Positions 31,231 through 39,837 of a stretch of 64,000 bases of DNA are shown here, piece by piece. Source of the DNA: Nocardioides allogilvus. Its GTDB lineage: Bacteria; Actinomycetota; Actinomycetes; Propionibacteriales; Nocardioidaceae. The stretch spans positions 1-64,000 of the forward strand of contig NZ_PZYX01000005.1 in NCBI RefSeq assembly GCF_003047285.1. The letters run 5' to 3'. A program made the position numbers and the translations under genes. Each line of letters begins with the position of its first letter. The first letter of the stretch is position 1. Below the pieces are notes generated by a model that did no database searches, was not told the origin of the DNA, and worked only from the letters and a program-made list of their open reading frames with translations.

Positions 31231-31280
31231 CCGCACGAAAGCCCCTCCCGGATGGTCCGGGAGGGGCTTTCGTCGTGCGG
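31231..31280 (+). terminator. Long intrinsic terminator
   Basis: CCGCACGAAAGCCCCTCCCGGA pairs with its complement around a TGG loop, with a single bulged C in the lower stem. It is the strongest hairpin in the window. It separates the YiaA gene from the truncated peptidase. Confidence 0.85.
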
Positions 31281-31283
31281 GTT

Positions 31284-32215
31284 GCTCTACCCATGGGTAT
31301 CCCCAATGGGTCGGCACGGGTGACACGGTCATGCTGGTGCAGTCCCAGATCCACGGCAACGAGAACCACGGCACGGAGGCGCTGCTGAACACGCTCCAGC
31401 ACCTGGGCGGCAGTACGGCGGAGGCCGCCGCGGTGCGCGACGAGCTCACGATCGTGGCGATCCCTCGGCTCAACGTCGACGGCGGCGAGCACCAGCACCG
31501 GCAGAACGACCAGTCCTGGGACCAGACGGTCGAGCGGTTCCCCCAGCTCGCTGGCGTCGCACCCGCGTGGAACTACAACGCCAACGTGCCCGGCTTCGAC
31601 GTCAACCGGGACTTCAACCCCGACCTGGACTACGTCCCCCAGCCTGCGGACTTCCCCGGCAACAGCGCATCGGTCGGCTGGTACATCACGCCCGAGGCGC
31701 AGACCGTCCGTGAGGTCTACCGGGACCTGGAGGCCGAGTTCGAGACGGTCGACTACTTCGTCGACCTGCACAACCAGGGTCCGTGCTACCTGGTCGAGGG
31801 CACCGACCGCCTCTCGACCCTCTCGATCTCTGCCCGCTTCATCGCCGACCCGAACGAGCACGGCGACTGGCCGAAGTTCGACTACGACGCCTCGCGTCGC
31901 GCCAACGTCGCGATCTTCAACGCCCTCCAGGACCGGGGCGACTCGGGCTTCGGCGACCTGACGCTCTACCCGCAGGACACCAACCTGCCCGGGACGGCAC
32001 TGGGCTCGTTCGCGCTGCGCGGCAGCGCGACGGTGCTGTTCGAGACCAGCTCGAACACCCAGTCCACGGGACTGAAGGCCAGGGGCATGCTCGTCAAGCA
32101 GGTCGAGACCGGCCTCGACGGCCTGATCGACTCGATCGCCGACGGCTCGGTCGAGCAGCTCGATCCCGAGGTGTACGAGACGATCCCGAACCGGACGCCG
32201 GTCCCGCGCAACTGA
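31284..32215 (+). pseudogene. M14 zinc carboxypeptidase, 5'-truncated
   Basis: The frame carries the M14 catalytic core: first zinc pair in SQIHGNENHGTEALL (H-x2-E), substrate Arg/Asn region in GFDVNRDFNPD, third zinc His in VDLHNQGPCYLVEG and catalytic Glu in VLFETSSN. It lacks the signal peptide and the roughly 60-100 residues that precede the HGNE motif in secreted M14 enzymes. The recognisable sequence begins near VGTGDTVMLVQ, right after the terminator. The first usable ATG is 31331, inside a core strand. A protein of 294 residues could still be made but would be cytoplasmic and probably misfolded. It is best read as a decayed gene. Confidence 0.7.
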
Positions 32216-32242
32216 TCGCCCGCGGGGCGCCGTACGAAATGC

Positions 32243-32276
32243 GTTCAGTTCCCCCGCATAAGCGGGGGAACTGAAC
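32243..32276. terminator. Perfect 15-bp hairpin
   Basis: GTTCAGTTCCCCCGC pairs with GCGGGGGAACTGAAC around ATAA. It follows the peptidase remnant and would act as its terminator. The core TCCCCCGCATA/GCGGGGGA is shared with the palindrome at 32308. Confidence 0.65.
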
Positions 32277-32281
32277 GTTCT

Positions 32282-32299
32282 CGAGTGTTGCAACACTCG
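32282..32299. repeat. Perfect palindrome CGAGTGTTGCAACACTCG
   Basis: The 18-bp palindrome extends to 26 bp (32278-32303) with one G-T pair. It sits in the middle between two other hairpins at the convergence of two genes. No promoter is close enough to make it an obvious operator. Confidence 0.6.
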
Positions 32300-32307
32300 G
32301 GAAGGTG

Positions 32308-32335
32308 ATGATCCCCCGCATATGCGGGGGATCAT
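32308..32335. terminator. Perfect 28-bp palindrome
   Basis: ATGATCCCCCGCAT is followed directly by its complement. It lies nine bases beyond the acyl-CoA dehydrogenase stop and probably terminates that minus-strand operon. Confidence 0.65.
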
Positions 32336-32343
32336 GTGGTGGA

Positions 32344-33555
32344 TCAGCGCAGCTCGGCGCTGGTCAGCCCGAGGATCCGGCGGGCGATGATCAGCAGCTG
32401 GATCTGCTGGGTGCCCTCGAAGATGTCGAGGATCTTGGAGTCGCGCGACCACTTCTCGAGCAGCTCGGCCTCGCTGTAGCCCACCGAGCCGGCGAGCTCG
32501 ACGCAGCTGAGCGTGATGTCGGAACCGACGCGGCCGGCCTTCGCCTTGGCCATCGAGGCCTCGAGCGAGTTGGGCTTGCGGTTGTCGGCCATCCACGCGG
32601 CCTGCATGGTGAGCAGGTGCGCTGCCTCCCAGTCGGCCTCCATCTGGAGGAACTTCGCGGCGGCTGCCGACTGCACCTGGGCGGGGCGGTCGTAGTCGAC
32701 GACGATGCCGGCCTGCGCGAGCAGGTCACGCGTCAGGTCGAGCGAGGCGCGGGCACAGCCGACAGCCATCGCCGCGACCAGCGGACGGGTGTTGTCGAAG
32801 GTCGCCATGGCACCGGCGAAGCCCTGCTTGACGTCCACCTCCGGCGAACCCAGCAGGTCGGAGGCGGGCACGCGGCAGTCGGTGAAGGTGATGACCGCGG
32901 TGTCGGAGGCGCGGATGCCGAGCTTGTGCTCAAGCCGCTCCACCTTCATGCCCGGGTTGCCCTTCTTGACCACGAACGACTTGATCGCCGCGCGACCCAG
33001 AGCCTTGTCGAGGGTCGCCCACACGACGACGGAGTCGGCCCGGTCACCGGAGGTGACGAAGATCTTCTCGCCGTTGAGGACGTACTCGTCGCCGTCGAGG
33101 CGGGCGGTGGTCGTGATCGAGGCCGAGTCGGAACCGGTGCTCGGCTCGGTGATCGCCATCGCGGCCCACGTGCCCTCGAAGCGCTTGAGCTGCTCGTCGT
33201 TGGCGACCGAGGCGATGGCGGAGTTGCCCAGGCCCTGACGGGGCATGGACAGCAGCAGGCCGGTGTCGCCCCAGCACATCTCGGCGATCGAGAGGACGGA
33301 GGCGAGGTTGGCGCCGTTCTTCACGGAGCCGTCGTCGGCGCTCTCGTCGCGACGGACGCCGGTCGCGCCGGCGCCCTCGTTGGAGCCCGAGTCGGACAGC
33401 CCGTCGATCATGGCCGCGAGCATGTCGAGTTCCTTGGGGTACTCGTGCTCGGCCTGGTCGTACTTGCGCGAGATCGGGCGCAGCATGTTCATCGCGACCT
33501 GGTGGGCCTGGTCGACGAGCACGCGGTGCTTCTTGGGGGTCTCGAGATTGATCAT
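32344..33555 (-). CDS. Acyl-CoA dehydrogenase, subunit 1
   Basis: A 403-residue flavoprotein of the acyl-CoA dehydrogenase family. FAD/substrate-binding segments are AMAITEPSTGSDSASI and VLNGEKIFVTSGDRAD. The C-terminal helical domain includes SVGYSEAELLEKWSRDSKILDIFEGTQQIQ, in which the Glu of FEGT is the expected catalytic base. Its ATG shares a base with the upstream gene's TGA (TGATG), so the two are translationally coupled. Adjacent ACAD pairs in actinomycetes often form alpha2beta2 enzymes acting on bulky acyl-CoAs; that is inference here. Confidence 0.88.
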   Translation of the reverse strand: MINLETPKKHRVLVDQAHQVAMNMLRPISRKYDQAEHEYPKELDMLAAMIDGLSDSGSNEGAGATGVRRDESADDGSVKNGANLASVLSIAEMCWGDTGLLLSMPRQGLGNSAIASVANDEQLKRFEGTWAAMAITEPSTGSDSASITTTARLDGDEYVLNGEKIFVTSGDRADSVVVWATLDKALGRAAIKSFVVKKGNPGMKVERLEHKLGIRASDTAVITFTDCRVPASDLLGSPEVDVKQGFAGAMATFDNTRPLVAAMAVGCARASLDLTRDLLAQAGIVVDYDRPAQVQSAAAAKFLQMEADWEAAHLLTMQAAWMADNRKPNSLEASMAKAKAGRVGSDITLSCVELAGSVGYSEAELLEKWSRDSKILDIFEGTQQIQLLIIARRILGLTSAELR

Positions 33556-34940
33556 CAGACGAGCACCGAACCTTCCAGGATTCCGACGGCACGCAGATCG
33601 CGATACCACCGCTCAACGGGGTGTTCCTTGACGAAGCCGTGCCCACCGAGGAGCTGGACGCCGTCGAGGCCGATCTGCATGCCCTTGCTGCCGCACAGCT
33701 GGCGAGCCAGCGCGACCTCGCGCGAGAAGTCCTTGCCGGCAGCGGCGCGGGAGGCGGCCTTGTAGGTCACCAGGCGCATCGACTGCAGCTCGATCGCGAT
33801 GTTGGAGACCATGAACGCGACGGCCTGGCGGTGGCTGATCGGCTCACCGAAGGCCTCCCGCTCGTTGACGTACTTCGTGACGTAGTCGAGCACGGCCTGG
33901 CCGGTGCCGACGGCGAGCGCACACCACGCGAGTCGCGAGAGGCGCACGCACTCGGTGTACGTCGACCCGTCGGTCTCGCCCAGCACGGCCTCGGCCGGCA
34001 CCTGGACGCCCGAGAGGACGAGCTTGGCGAGCGAGGCGGCCCGGACGCCCATCGAGGGGTCGGCCTCCACGCTCAGGCCCTCCGCGCCGGACTCGACGAG
34101 GAACAGCGTCGGGGAGCCGTCGAGCATCGCGCCGATGATGAACAGCTCGGAGTCAGCTCCGCGCACGACGCTCGACTTCACGCCGTCCAGGACGTAGCCG
34201 TCGCCGGAGCGCGTGGCGGTCGTGGTCGGGTTGAGCACGTCGAACAGGACGGTGGGCTCGGTGAGCGCCAGCGCGGCGACCGGGACGTCGTCGCCGGTGA
34301 AGGCGGGGAGGTAGGTCTCCTGCTGCGAGGCGGTGCCCCACAGGCCGAGCGCGGTGGCGACCGTGCCGGGGCTGAGCGCGGCGAGGGCCAGGCCCATGTC
34401 GCCCTGGCCGAGCGCCTCGGCGACGAGGGTGCCGGCCATGGCCGAGCGCTCCTCGGTGATGCCGCCGAGCTCCTCGGGGACGCCGAGGATCGGCAGCCCG
34501 ATCTCGAGGCTCGCGGCCAGCACCTCGGCCGGCGCGACGCACGTCTCGTTGGCCTCGGCGGCAGCGGGGCGCAGCACCTCGGTGGCGTAGTCGGTGACGA
34601 CGTCCACGAGCATCTGCTCGTCCTCGGTCGGCGTCAGGTCGAAGAGGCCGGAGCGGTTGGCCGTGGCGGGGCGCTTGCCCGGACCCGACTTCCGCTGGAC
34701 CTTGCCGAACTGACGACCGGCCACGGTCGCGGTCTTGAAGCCGTTGCGGGTGGCGGTGAAGACCAGCTGCTCGGTCTGCTTGCGCAGCCCGAGCCGGTCG
34801 ATGAGCTCGTTCTGGGCGAGCTTCTGGAGGCCGGCGATCGCATAGCCGATCGCGTCGCGGCTCTCACCGGAGGCAAGGCCGTGGCGACTGCTCGACGCGC
34901 CGGCGCTTCCTCGCTTGAAGGTGTCGTTGATGAGGGACAT
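33555..34940 (-). CDS. Acyl-CoA dehydrogenase, subunit 2 (N-terminally extended)
   Basis: A 461-residue acyl-CoA dehydrogenase homologue with an extra N-terminal region of about 95 residues (SRDAIGYAIAGLQKLAQNELIDRLGLRKQTEQLVF...) before the usual DLTPTEDEQMLVDVV start. The mid-domain has AALALTEPTVLFD in place of the canonical TEPxxGSD, and a shortened FAD-contact segment. The C-terminus keeps GVQLLGGHGFVKEHPVERWYRDLRAVGILEGS. Weakened FAD motifs suggest it may be the partner subunit rather than a stand-alone enzyme. The operon is preceded by a palindromic operator at 34949-34965. Confidence 0.85.
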   Translation of the reverse strand: MSLINDTFKRGSAGASSSRHGLASGESRDAIGYAIAGLQKLAQNELIDRLGLRKQTEQLVFTATRNGFKTATVAGRQFGKVQRKSGPGKRPATANRSGLFDLTPTEDEQMLVDVVTDYATEVLRPAAAEANETCVAPAEVLAASLEIGLPILGVPEELGGITEERSAMAGTLVAEALGQGDMGLALAALSPGTVATALGLWGTASQQETYLPAFTGDDVPVAALALTEPTVLFDVLNPTTTATRSGDGYVLDGVKSSVVRGADSELFIIGAMLDGSPTLFLVESGAEGLSVEADPSMGVRAASLAKLVLSGVQVPAEAVLGETDGSTYTECVRLSRLAWCALAVGTGQAVLDYVTKYVNEREAFGEPISHRQAVAFMVSNIAIELQSMRLVTYKAASRAAAGKDFSREVALARQLCGSKGMQIGLDGVQLLGGHGFVKEHPVERWYRDLRAVGILEGSVLV

Positions 34941-34948
34941 GAATCAAA

Positions 34949-34965
34949 TGTAACTCTGAGTTACA
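34949..34965. promoter_or_regulatory. Operator palindrome TGTAACTCTGAGTTACA
   Basis: Two perfect 7-bp half-sites (TGTAACT/AGTTACA) flank CTG, ending nine bases from the acyl-CoA dehydrogenase start. This is the geometry of a TetR-family site over the start region. The regulator is not encoded nearby. Confidence 0.7.
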
Positions 34966-35000
34966 CATAGCGCCACAACTTGTGCCGTGTCGCCTGTCAC

Positions 35001-35006
35001 TAGGAT
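35001..35006 (+). promoter_or_regulatory. -10 hexamer TAGGAT for deformylase gene
   Basis: Seven bases separate TAGGAT from ATG 35014, and it lies 35 bases from the divergent operator. Confidence 0.5.
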
Positions 35007-35013
35007 CCGCCCC

Positions 35014-35628
35014 ATGCCTGACAGCTCCCCCGACGACGCCCCCCTCGCCCCCCACGCCCCCCTTCCCGAGGGCGGGACCGTCCGCCCGATGACCCGCTGG
35101 GGCACCGAGGTCATGCACCGCCCGCAGCAGCTCGTGACGGCCTTCGACGGCGCGCTGACCGCGCTCGCGGCCGACATGGTCGCCACGATGCGCGCTGCCC
35201 AGGGCGTCGGCCTCGCGGCCTGCCAGATCGGTGAGGACGTCGCGATGTTCGTCTTCGACTGCCCCGACGAGTCGGGCCGGTACACGGTGGGGGTGGTCTG
35301 CAACCCGACGCTGACCCTGCCCGAGGGACGCGACCGGCGCCTCGATGCCGACGACGAGGGTTGCCTGTCCTTCCCCGGCGCCTTCGTCGAGTGCGCTCGC
35401 CCCGACTGGGCCGCGGTCGACGGGTTCGGGCTCGACGGCGAGCCGGTGCACTTCGAGGGCGACGGCCTGCTGGCCCGCTGCCTCCAGCACGAGACCGACC
35501 ACACGTTCGGCACCGTGTTCGGCGACCGGCTCGCGACGAAGGCGCTCAAGAAGCTGACGAAGGCCCACGACAAGGTCGCCGCCGACTACCCGCCCGAGTG
35601 GCCGGTCGGCGCGGAGAGCGACGCGTGA
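35014..35628 (+). CDS. def: Peptide deformylase
   Basis: A 204-residue metal-dependent deformylase that removes N-formyl groups from nascent proteins. Motif 1 is GVGLAACQIG, motif 2 is EGCLSFPG (metal Cys) and motif 3 is QHETDHTFG, with two metal His and the catalytic Glu. The second position of motif 3 is Thr where Leu is usual. Its stop overlaps the GTG of the following methyltransferase gene (GTGA), so the two are coupled. Confidence 0.92.
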   Translation: MPDSSPDDAPLAPHAPLPEGGTVRPMTRWGTEVMHRPQQLVTAFDGALTALAADMVATMRAAQGVGLAACQIGEDVAMFVFDCPDESGRYTVGVVCNPTLTLPEGRDRRLDADDEGCLSFPGAFVECARPDWAAVDGFGLDGEPVHFEGDGLLARCLQHETDHTFGTVFGDRLATKALKKLTKAHDKVAADYPPEWPVGAESDA

Positions 35629-36419
35629 GCATCCGCATCACCACCCGCAACGCACGTTTCCAGCAGTGGGAGGCGCTGCTCCACAACCGCACGAAGCGAC
35701 ACCGCCAGGGCGAGCTCCTCGTGCAGGGCGTCCGCCCGATCACGCTGGCGATCGAGCACGGGTGGACGGTCCGCGCCCTGATCAGTGACGGCCGGCCGCG
35801 GATGTCGACCTGGGCCACTGACGTGTGGGAGGCCACCACGGCCGAGCAGGTCGTGATGGCCCCCGACCTCGTCGCCGAGCTGGGCGAGAAGGACGAGCCC
35901 AGCGAGCTGCTCGCTGTGGTGGAGATGCCGTCGGACGATCTCGGTCGACTCGACCCGACCGGGTTGACGGTGGTCTTCGACCGACCCACCCAGCCCGGCA
36001 ACCTCGGCACCCTCGCCCGCTCCGCCGACGCCTTCGGCGCGTCCGGGCTGGTCGTCACCGGCCATGCCGCCGACCCCTACGACCCGCGCGCCGTGCGGTC
36101 CAGCACCGGCTCGCTGTTCGCGCTCACCGTCGTGCGCGCACCCTCGCACCGCGAGGTGCTCGACTGGGCTCGGCCACACGGGATCAGGGTCGTCGGCACG
36201 GACGAGACCGGCGCGATCGACGTACGCGCCGCGGACCTGACGGGACCGCTCGTGGTCGTCGTCGGCAACGAGACCAGCGGCATGACCGCCGCGTGGCGCG
36301 AGGCCTGCGACCCGCTCGTGTCGATCCCGATGGCAGGCTCGGCGAGCTCGCTCAACGCCGCGACCGCGGGCTCGATCGTGCTCGAGGAGGCCTTCCGTCA
36401 GCGACGGACGGCGATGTAG
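35625..36419 (+). CDS. TrmH/SpoU-family RNA methyltransferase
   Basis: A 264-residue SPOUT methyltransferase. The three knot motifs are visible: FDRPTQPGNLGTLARSADAFG (motif 1 with Asn and Arg), VVVVGNETSGM (motif 2, SAM loop) and IPMAGSASSLNAATAGSIVLEE (motif 3). An N-terminal RNA-binding segment, about 90 residues, contains RHRQGELLVQGVRPI. It likely 2'-O-methylates a ribose in rRNA or tRNA; the site is unknown. It overlaps the convergent paralogue by 22 bases at its 3' end. Confidence 0.88.
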   Translation: MSIRITTRNARFQQWEALLHNRTKRHRQGELLVQGVRPITLAIEHGWTVRALISDGRPRMSTWATDVWEATTAEQVVMAPDLVAELGEKDEPSELLAVVEMPSDDLGRLDPTGLTVVFDRPTQPGNLGTLARSADAFGASGLVVTGHAADPYDPRAVRSSTGSLFALTVVRAPSHREVLDWARPHGIRVVGTDETGAIDVRAADLTGPLVVVVGNETSGMTAAWREACDPLVSIPMAGSASSLNAATAGSIVLEEAFRQRRTAM

Positions 36420-37201
36420 CAGGCCACCGCGCTCGCGGCGGCGACGTTGAGGGAGTCGATGCCCTCGCGCATGGGGATGATCGCGCGCCGGTCGGCCGAC
36501 TCCTCCCAGCGCGGCGAGAGGCCGGGTCCCTCCGAGCCGAGGACCAGCGCGAGCCGCTCGACACCGGCGACGGCGGACTCGATCGGCCTCGCGTCCTCGG
36601 CGAGGGTGAGCGCGACAGTGGTGAAGCCGGCCGCCGACAGCGACGGCAGCGCGGCATGCCAGTCGGGCAGGCGCGTCCACGGCATCGTGAAGACGGCGCC
36701 CATGCCGACCTTGATGGCGCGGCGGTAGAGCGGGTCGGCGCAGCGCGGCGAGAGCAGCACGGCGTCGAAGCCGAGAGCGGCGCCCGAGCGGAAGATCGCG
36801 CCGACGTTGGTGTGGTCGACGATGTCCTCGAGCACCAGCACCGAGCGGGCGTCCGCGAGCACGGACTCGACGCTGGGCAGCGGCTTGCGCTCCAGGGAGG
36901 CCAGGGCGCCACGGTGCACGTGGAAGCCGGTCACCTGCTCGGCCAGCGCCTCGTCGAGCACGAAGCAGGGCGCGTCGGTCAGGTCCAGCACGTCCTGCAG
37001 TCCCTCGACCCACCTCGGCGCCATCAGCAGCGAGCGCGGTCGGAAGCCGGCCTCGACCGCGCGGCGTACGACCTTCTCCCCCTCGGCGAGGAAGAGCCCG
37101 TGCTCGGTCTCCAGGTGCTTGCGCAGCTCGACGTCGCGCAGGTCGCGGTAGTCGGCCAGGCGCGGATCGGCCGGATCCTCGATGTGGAGGACCTCAGCCA
37201 C
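36398..37201 (-). CDS. TrmH-family 23S rRNA-type methyltransferase
   Basis: A 267-residue SPOUT methyltransferase with an N-terminal L30e-like substrate-binding domain (GLFLAEGEKVVRRAVEAGFRPRSLL). Knot motifs are LEDIVDHTNVGAIFRSGAALG, LVLGSEGPGLS and IPMREGIDSLNVAAASAVACY. The start overlaps the 3' end of the siroheme synthase gene by eight bases, so it is the second gene of that operon. The target ribose is unknown. Confidence 0.88.
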   Translation of the reverse strand: MAEVLHIEDPADPRLADYRDLRDVELRKHLETEHGLFLAEGEKVVRRAVEAGFRPRSLLMAPRWVEGLQDVLDLTDAPCFVLDEALAEQVTGFHVHRGALASLERKPLPSVESVLADARSVLVLEDIVDHTNVGAIFRSGAALGFDAVLLSPRCADPLYRRAIKVGMGAVFTMPWTRLPDWHAALPSLSAAGFTTVALTLAEDARPIESAVAGVERLALVLGSEGPGLSPRWEESADRRAIIPMREGIDSLNVAAASAVACYIAVRR

Positions 37202-38417
37202 GCGAGAAGTGCTCCGGGTGGGCGACCGCGACCACGTCGCCGATCACGATGATCGCCGGCGGCCGCACCTGCTGGGCTGCGATCTCGGCGGCGAGGGTGC
37301 CGAGCGTGGCCAGCACGGTGCGTTCCTCGGGCATCGTCCCCTCCACGACCACAGCGACCGGGGTGTCGGCGTCACGACCCTCGGCGACCAGGGTCGCGGC
37401 GATGGCGGCGGCGTTCTCCACGGCCATCAACATCACCAGTGTGCCGCGCAGCCTGGCCAGCGCTCCCCACTCGACGAGCGAGTCGGGGTGGCCGGGCGGC
37501 AGGTGACCGGAGATGACGGTGAACTCGTGCGCCACGCCGCGGTGCGTCACCGGGATCCCAGCGCGGGCGGGTACGGCGATCGCGGACGACAGCCCCGGGA
37601 TGACGGTCACTGGAACGCCGGCGGCGTTGCACGCGATGACCTCTTCGTAGCCGCGACCGAAGACGAAGTTGTCGCCGCCCTTGAACCGCACCACCCGCTT
37701 GCCCTCGAGGGCGCGGGCCACGATCACCTCGTTGATGAAGTCCTGCGACGCGTAGCGACCGCGCGGCAGCTTGGCGACGTCGATGAGCTCCACGCCGGGC
37801 GGCAGCACGTCGAGCAGCTCGCGCGGCGCCAGCCGGTCGGCGACCACGACGTCCGCGGAGGCGAGGGCGTTGCGGGCGGCGATCGTGACCAGGTCGGGAT
37901 CACCCGGGCCACCGCCGACCAGCACCACGCCCGGAGAGCGGTCGTGGGCGTCGACGGAGGAGAGCTGGCCCTCGCGCAGTGCCGTCACGATGTCGTCGCG
38001 CAGCGCGGCCGACTTCTTCGGCTCCCGGTTGCCCACGACGCCGATGGTCACCGACCCGTGCTTGCCGGTGGCCGGCGTCCAGGCCGAGCCGCGGGTCCCG
38101 TCGTCGCTGCGGACGCAGAAGATCCGGCGCGCCTCTGCGGCCACGCTGATGCGCTCGTTGGCCTCCGGGTCGTCGGTGGCCGCGACGACGTACCACGCAC
38201 CGTCGAGGTCGGACTCGACGAACTCACGCAGCACGAGGGTCACCTCGGCCGCCATGCCCTCGAGCGCCGGCGTCACCTCGGGGCTGACGACGTGGACCCG
38301 TGCGCCGGCAGCGATCAGCGCCGGCACCCGCCGTTGCGCGACGTGTCCACCGCCCACGACGACGACGAGACGGTCGGTGAGTATGAGGCCCGAGAGATAA
38401 GGGCTGGCCTGCTCCAT
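37194..38417 (-). CDS. cobA: Siroheme synthase: uroporphyrinogen-III methyltransferase fusion
   Basis: A 407-residue two-part protein. Residues about 1-150 are the NAD-binding precorrin-2 dehydrogenase/ferrochelatase-like domain ([24 protein letters not shown]). Residues about 160-400 are the SAM-dependent uroporphyrinogen-III C-methyltransferase: [60 protein letters not shown]. This makes precorrin-2 and siroheme, the cofactor of sulfite and nitrite reductases. The layout matches CysG/CobA fusions in actinomycetes. No sulfite reductase is adjacent. The start is ATG 38417. Confidence 0.92.
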   Translation of the reverse strand: MEQASPYLSGLILTDRLVVVVGGGHVAQRRVPALIAAGARVHVVSPEVTPALEGMAAEVTLVLREFVESDLDGAWYVVAATDDPEANERISVAAEARRIFCVRSDDGTRGSAWTPATGKHGSVTIGVVGNREPKKSAALRDDIVTALREGQLSSVDAHDRSPGVVLVGGGPGDPDLVTIAARNALASADVVVADRLAPRELLDVLPPGVELIDVAKLPRGRYASQDFINEVIVARALEGKRVVRFKGGDNFVFGRGYEEVIACNAAGVPVTVIPGLSSAIAVPARAGIPVTHRGVAHEFTVISGHLPPGHPDSLVEWGALARLRGTLVMLMAVENAAAIAATLVAEGRDADTPVAVVVEGTMPEERTVLATLGTLAAEIAAQQVRPPAIIVIGDVVAVAHPEHFSRG

Positions 38418-38492
38418 GCAGGACATTGTTGCGTCGTCGAGCACCCGCCGCGCACGCGCGTCCACCACTTGCCCTGTGCGGACCGCTGCTCC

Positions 38493-38498
38493 TAGGTT
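38493..38498 (+). promoter_or_regulatory. -10 hexamer TAGGTT for the PEBP gene
   Basis: Seven bases separate it from ATG 38506. Confidence 0.5.
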
Positions 38499-38505
38499 CG
38501 CTGGT

Positions 38506-39027
38506 ATGAGCATCGAGCGCCCGATCGTGCCCAATCCCTACGACTACCTGCCGAGCGTCGCGTCCTTCACGGTGACCAGCGCCGACGTGACCGACGGCCA
38601 GCCACTGAAGCAGCACCAGGTGGCGGCCGCCGGCAACACCTCACCCGAGCTGACCTGGACCGGTGCCCCGGAGGGCACGAGGTCGTTCGTGGTCACCTGC
38701 TTCGACCCCGACGCACCGACGCCGTCCGGCTTCTGGCACTGGAACCTCGTGGACATCCCCGCGGACGTCACCTCACTGCCGACCGGTGCGGCCGGCGGCG
38801 AGCTCCCCGCCGGCGCGTTCCACGTGCGCAACGACGGCGGCGAGGCCGGATTCATGGGCGCCGCTCCCCCGCAGGGTGACCACCCCCATCGTTACTTCTT
38901 CGTCGTGCACGCCGTCAAGGACGAGACGCTCGGGGTCGACGCCGACGCGTCCAACGCGGTCGTGTCCTTCAACCTCGCCTTCAAGACGCTGGGCCGCGCG
39001 ATCATCCACGGCACCTACCAGCACTGA
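38506..39027 (+). CDS. YbhB/YbcL (PEBP, Raf kinase inhibitor-like) protein
   Basis: A 173-residue phosphatidylethanolamine-binding-like protein. The ligand-pocket motifs are [15 protein letters not shown] and [31 protein letters not shown]. No signal peptide is present, so it is cytoplasmic. The function of bacterial family members is unclear. A short terminator hairpin begins immediately after its stop. Confidence 0.9.
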   Translation: MSIERPIVPNPYDYLPSVASFTVTSADVTDGQPLKQHQVAAAGNTSPELTWTGAPEGTRSFVVTCFDPDAPTPSGFWHWNLVDIPADVTSLPTGAAGGELPAGAFHVRNDGGEAGFMGAAPPQGDHPHRYFFVVHAVKDETLGVDADASNAVVSFNLAFKTLGRAIIHGTYQH

Positions 39028-39057
39028 GGCTGCGGAACGCGCCGCAGCCCCCTTCTC
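39028..39057 (+). terminator. Terminator of the PEBP gene
   Basis: GGCTGCGG (39028-39035) pairs with CCGCAGCC (39042-39049), then CCCTTCTC. The following 250 bases up to 39302 contain an A/T-rich patch (39120-39150) but no gene or recognised RNA. Confidence 0.6.
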
Positions 39058-39302
39058 GAGGTGATTCGCGTCACGCTGCAGCGCCCTTCCTGCCGCATTG
39101 GTGCCGGATCTTTCGGCGTGCCGATTAGGATCTACCCATTTTTCATGATTACCGTCAGGTGTCCGTTGAAAAGTTCGTGGCCGCAATCGCGTCACGCCAG
39201 GACGTCCCCGACGTCTCATCGGAGACCTCAGCCCGGCCGGGCCATCTTCGCGGTGGCCCCCGGGACCCCCCACTGAGGTTCCCCCACCCCTCTGGAGTTC
39301 TC

Positions 39303-39809
39303 GTGAAGCTCGTCCGCGCTCTGCTGCTGCCTGTCGTCACCACGTTCGCGATCCTGTCCGGCCTCGTCGGCGCCCCCGCGCACGCCGGTCTGTCGCGCGT
39401 GCCGACCGCTGCCCCCGCCTCGACGGCGAGCACGGGCGCGGCGTTCGAGGACCAGGTGATGGTCGAGATCAACGCGGCGCGCGCCCGGGCCGGCTTCAAG
39501 CCGGTGCGGTTCTTCGACTCCTGCGTCGAGCGGCTCGCCACCGGCTGGAGCCGCCACATCGCCTCGACCGGGGTGTTCGCCCACCGCGACCAGCGCCAGG
39601 TCCTGCGCAAGTGCCACCAGTCCTGGGCCGGGGAGAACCTGATCCGGGGCGAGGGGCTCACCGCGCGCGCCATCGTGGACGCCTGGCTGGCCTCGCCGTC
39701 CCACCGCGCCGTACTCCTCAAGGGCCGCGCCACCCGCGCTGGCCTCGCCGTCGTGATGGACGGCCAGGGCCGCCAGGTCGGCGTGCTCAACGTGGCCGAC
39801 GCCCGCTGA
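39303..39809 (+). CDS. Secreted CAP-domain (SCP-like) protein
   Basis: A 168-residue exported protein. The signal peptide VKLVRALLLPVVTTFAILSGLVGAPAHA is followed by a CAP domain: EDQVMVEINAARARAGFKPV, SRHIASTGVFAHRD, SWAGENLIRGEGL and VDAWLASPSHRAVLL. Two Cys residues in the domain (DSCVERL and RKCHQSW) could form a disulfide. The role of bacterial CAP proteins is generally unknown; cell-surface or lipid-binding functions are suggested. GTG 39303 is chosen because it directly precedes the signal peptide; the open frame to 39159 is not signal-like. Confidence 0.85.
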   Translation: MKLVRALLLPVVTTFAILSGLVGAPAHAGLSRVPTAAPASTASTGAAFEDQVMVEINAARARAGFKPVRFFDSCVERLATGWSRHIASTGVFAHRDQRQVLRKCHQSWAGENLIRGEGLTARAIVDAWLASPSHRAVLLKGRATRAGLAVVMDGQGRQVGVLNVADAR

Positions 39810-39837
39810 CCCACGGCTGTGGCACGATCGGGCGCTC

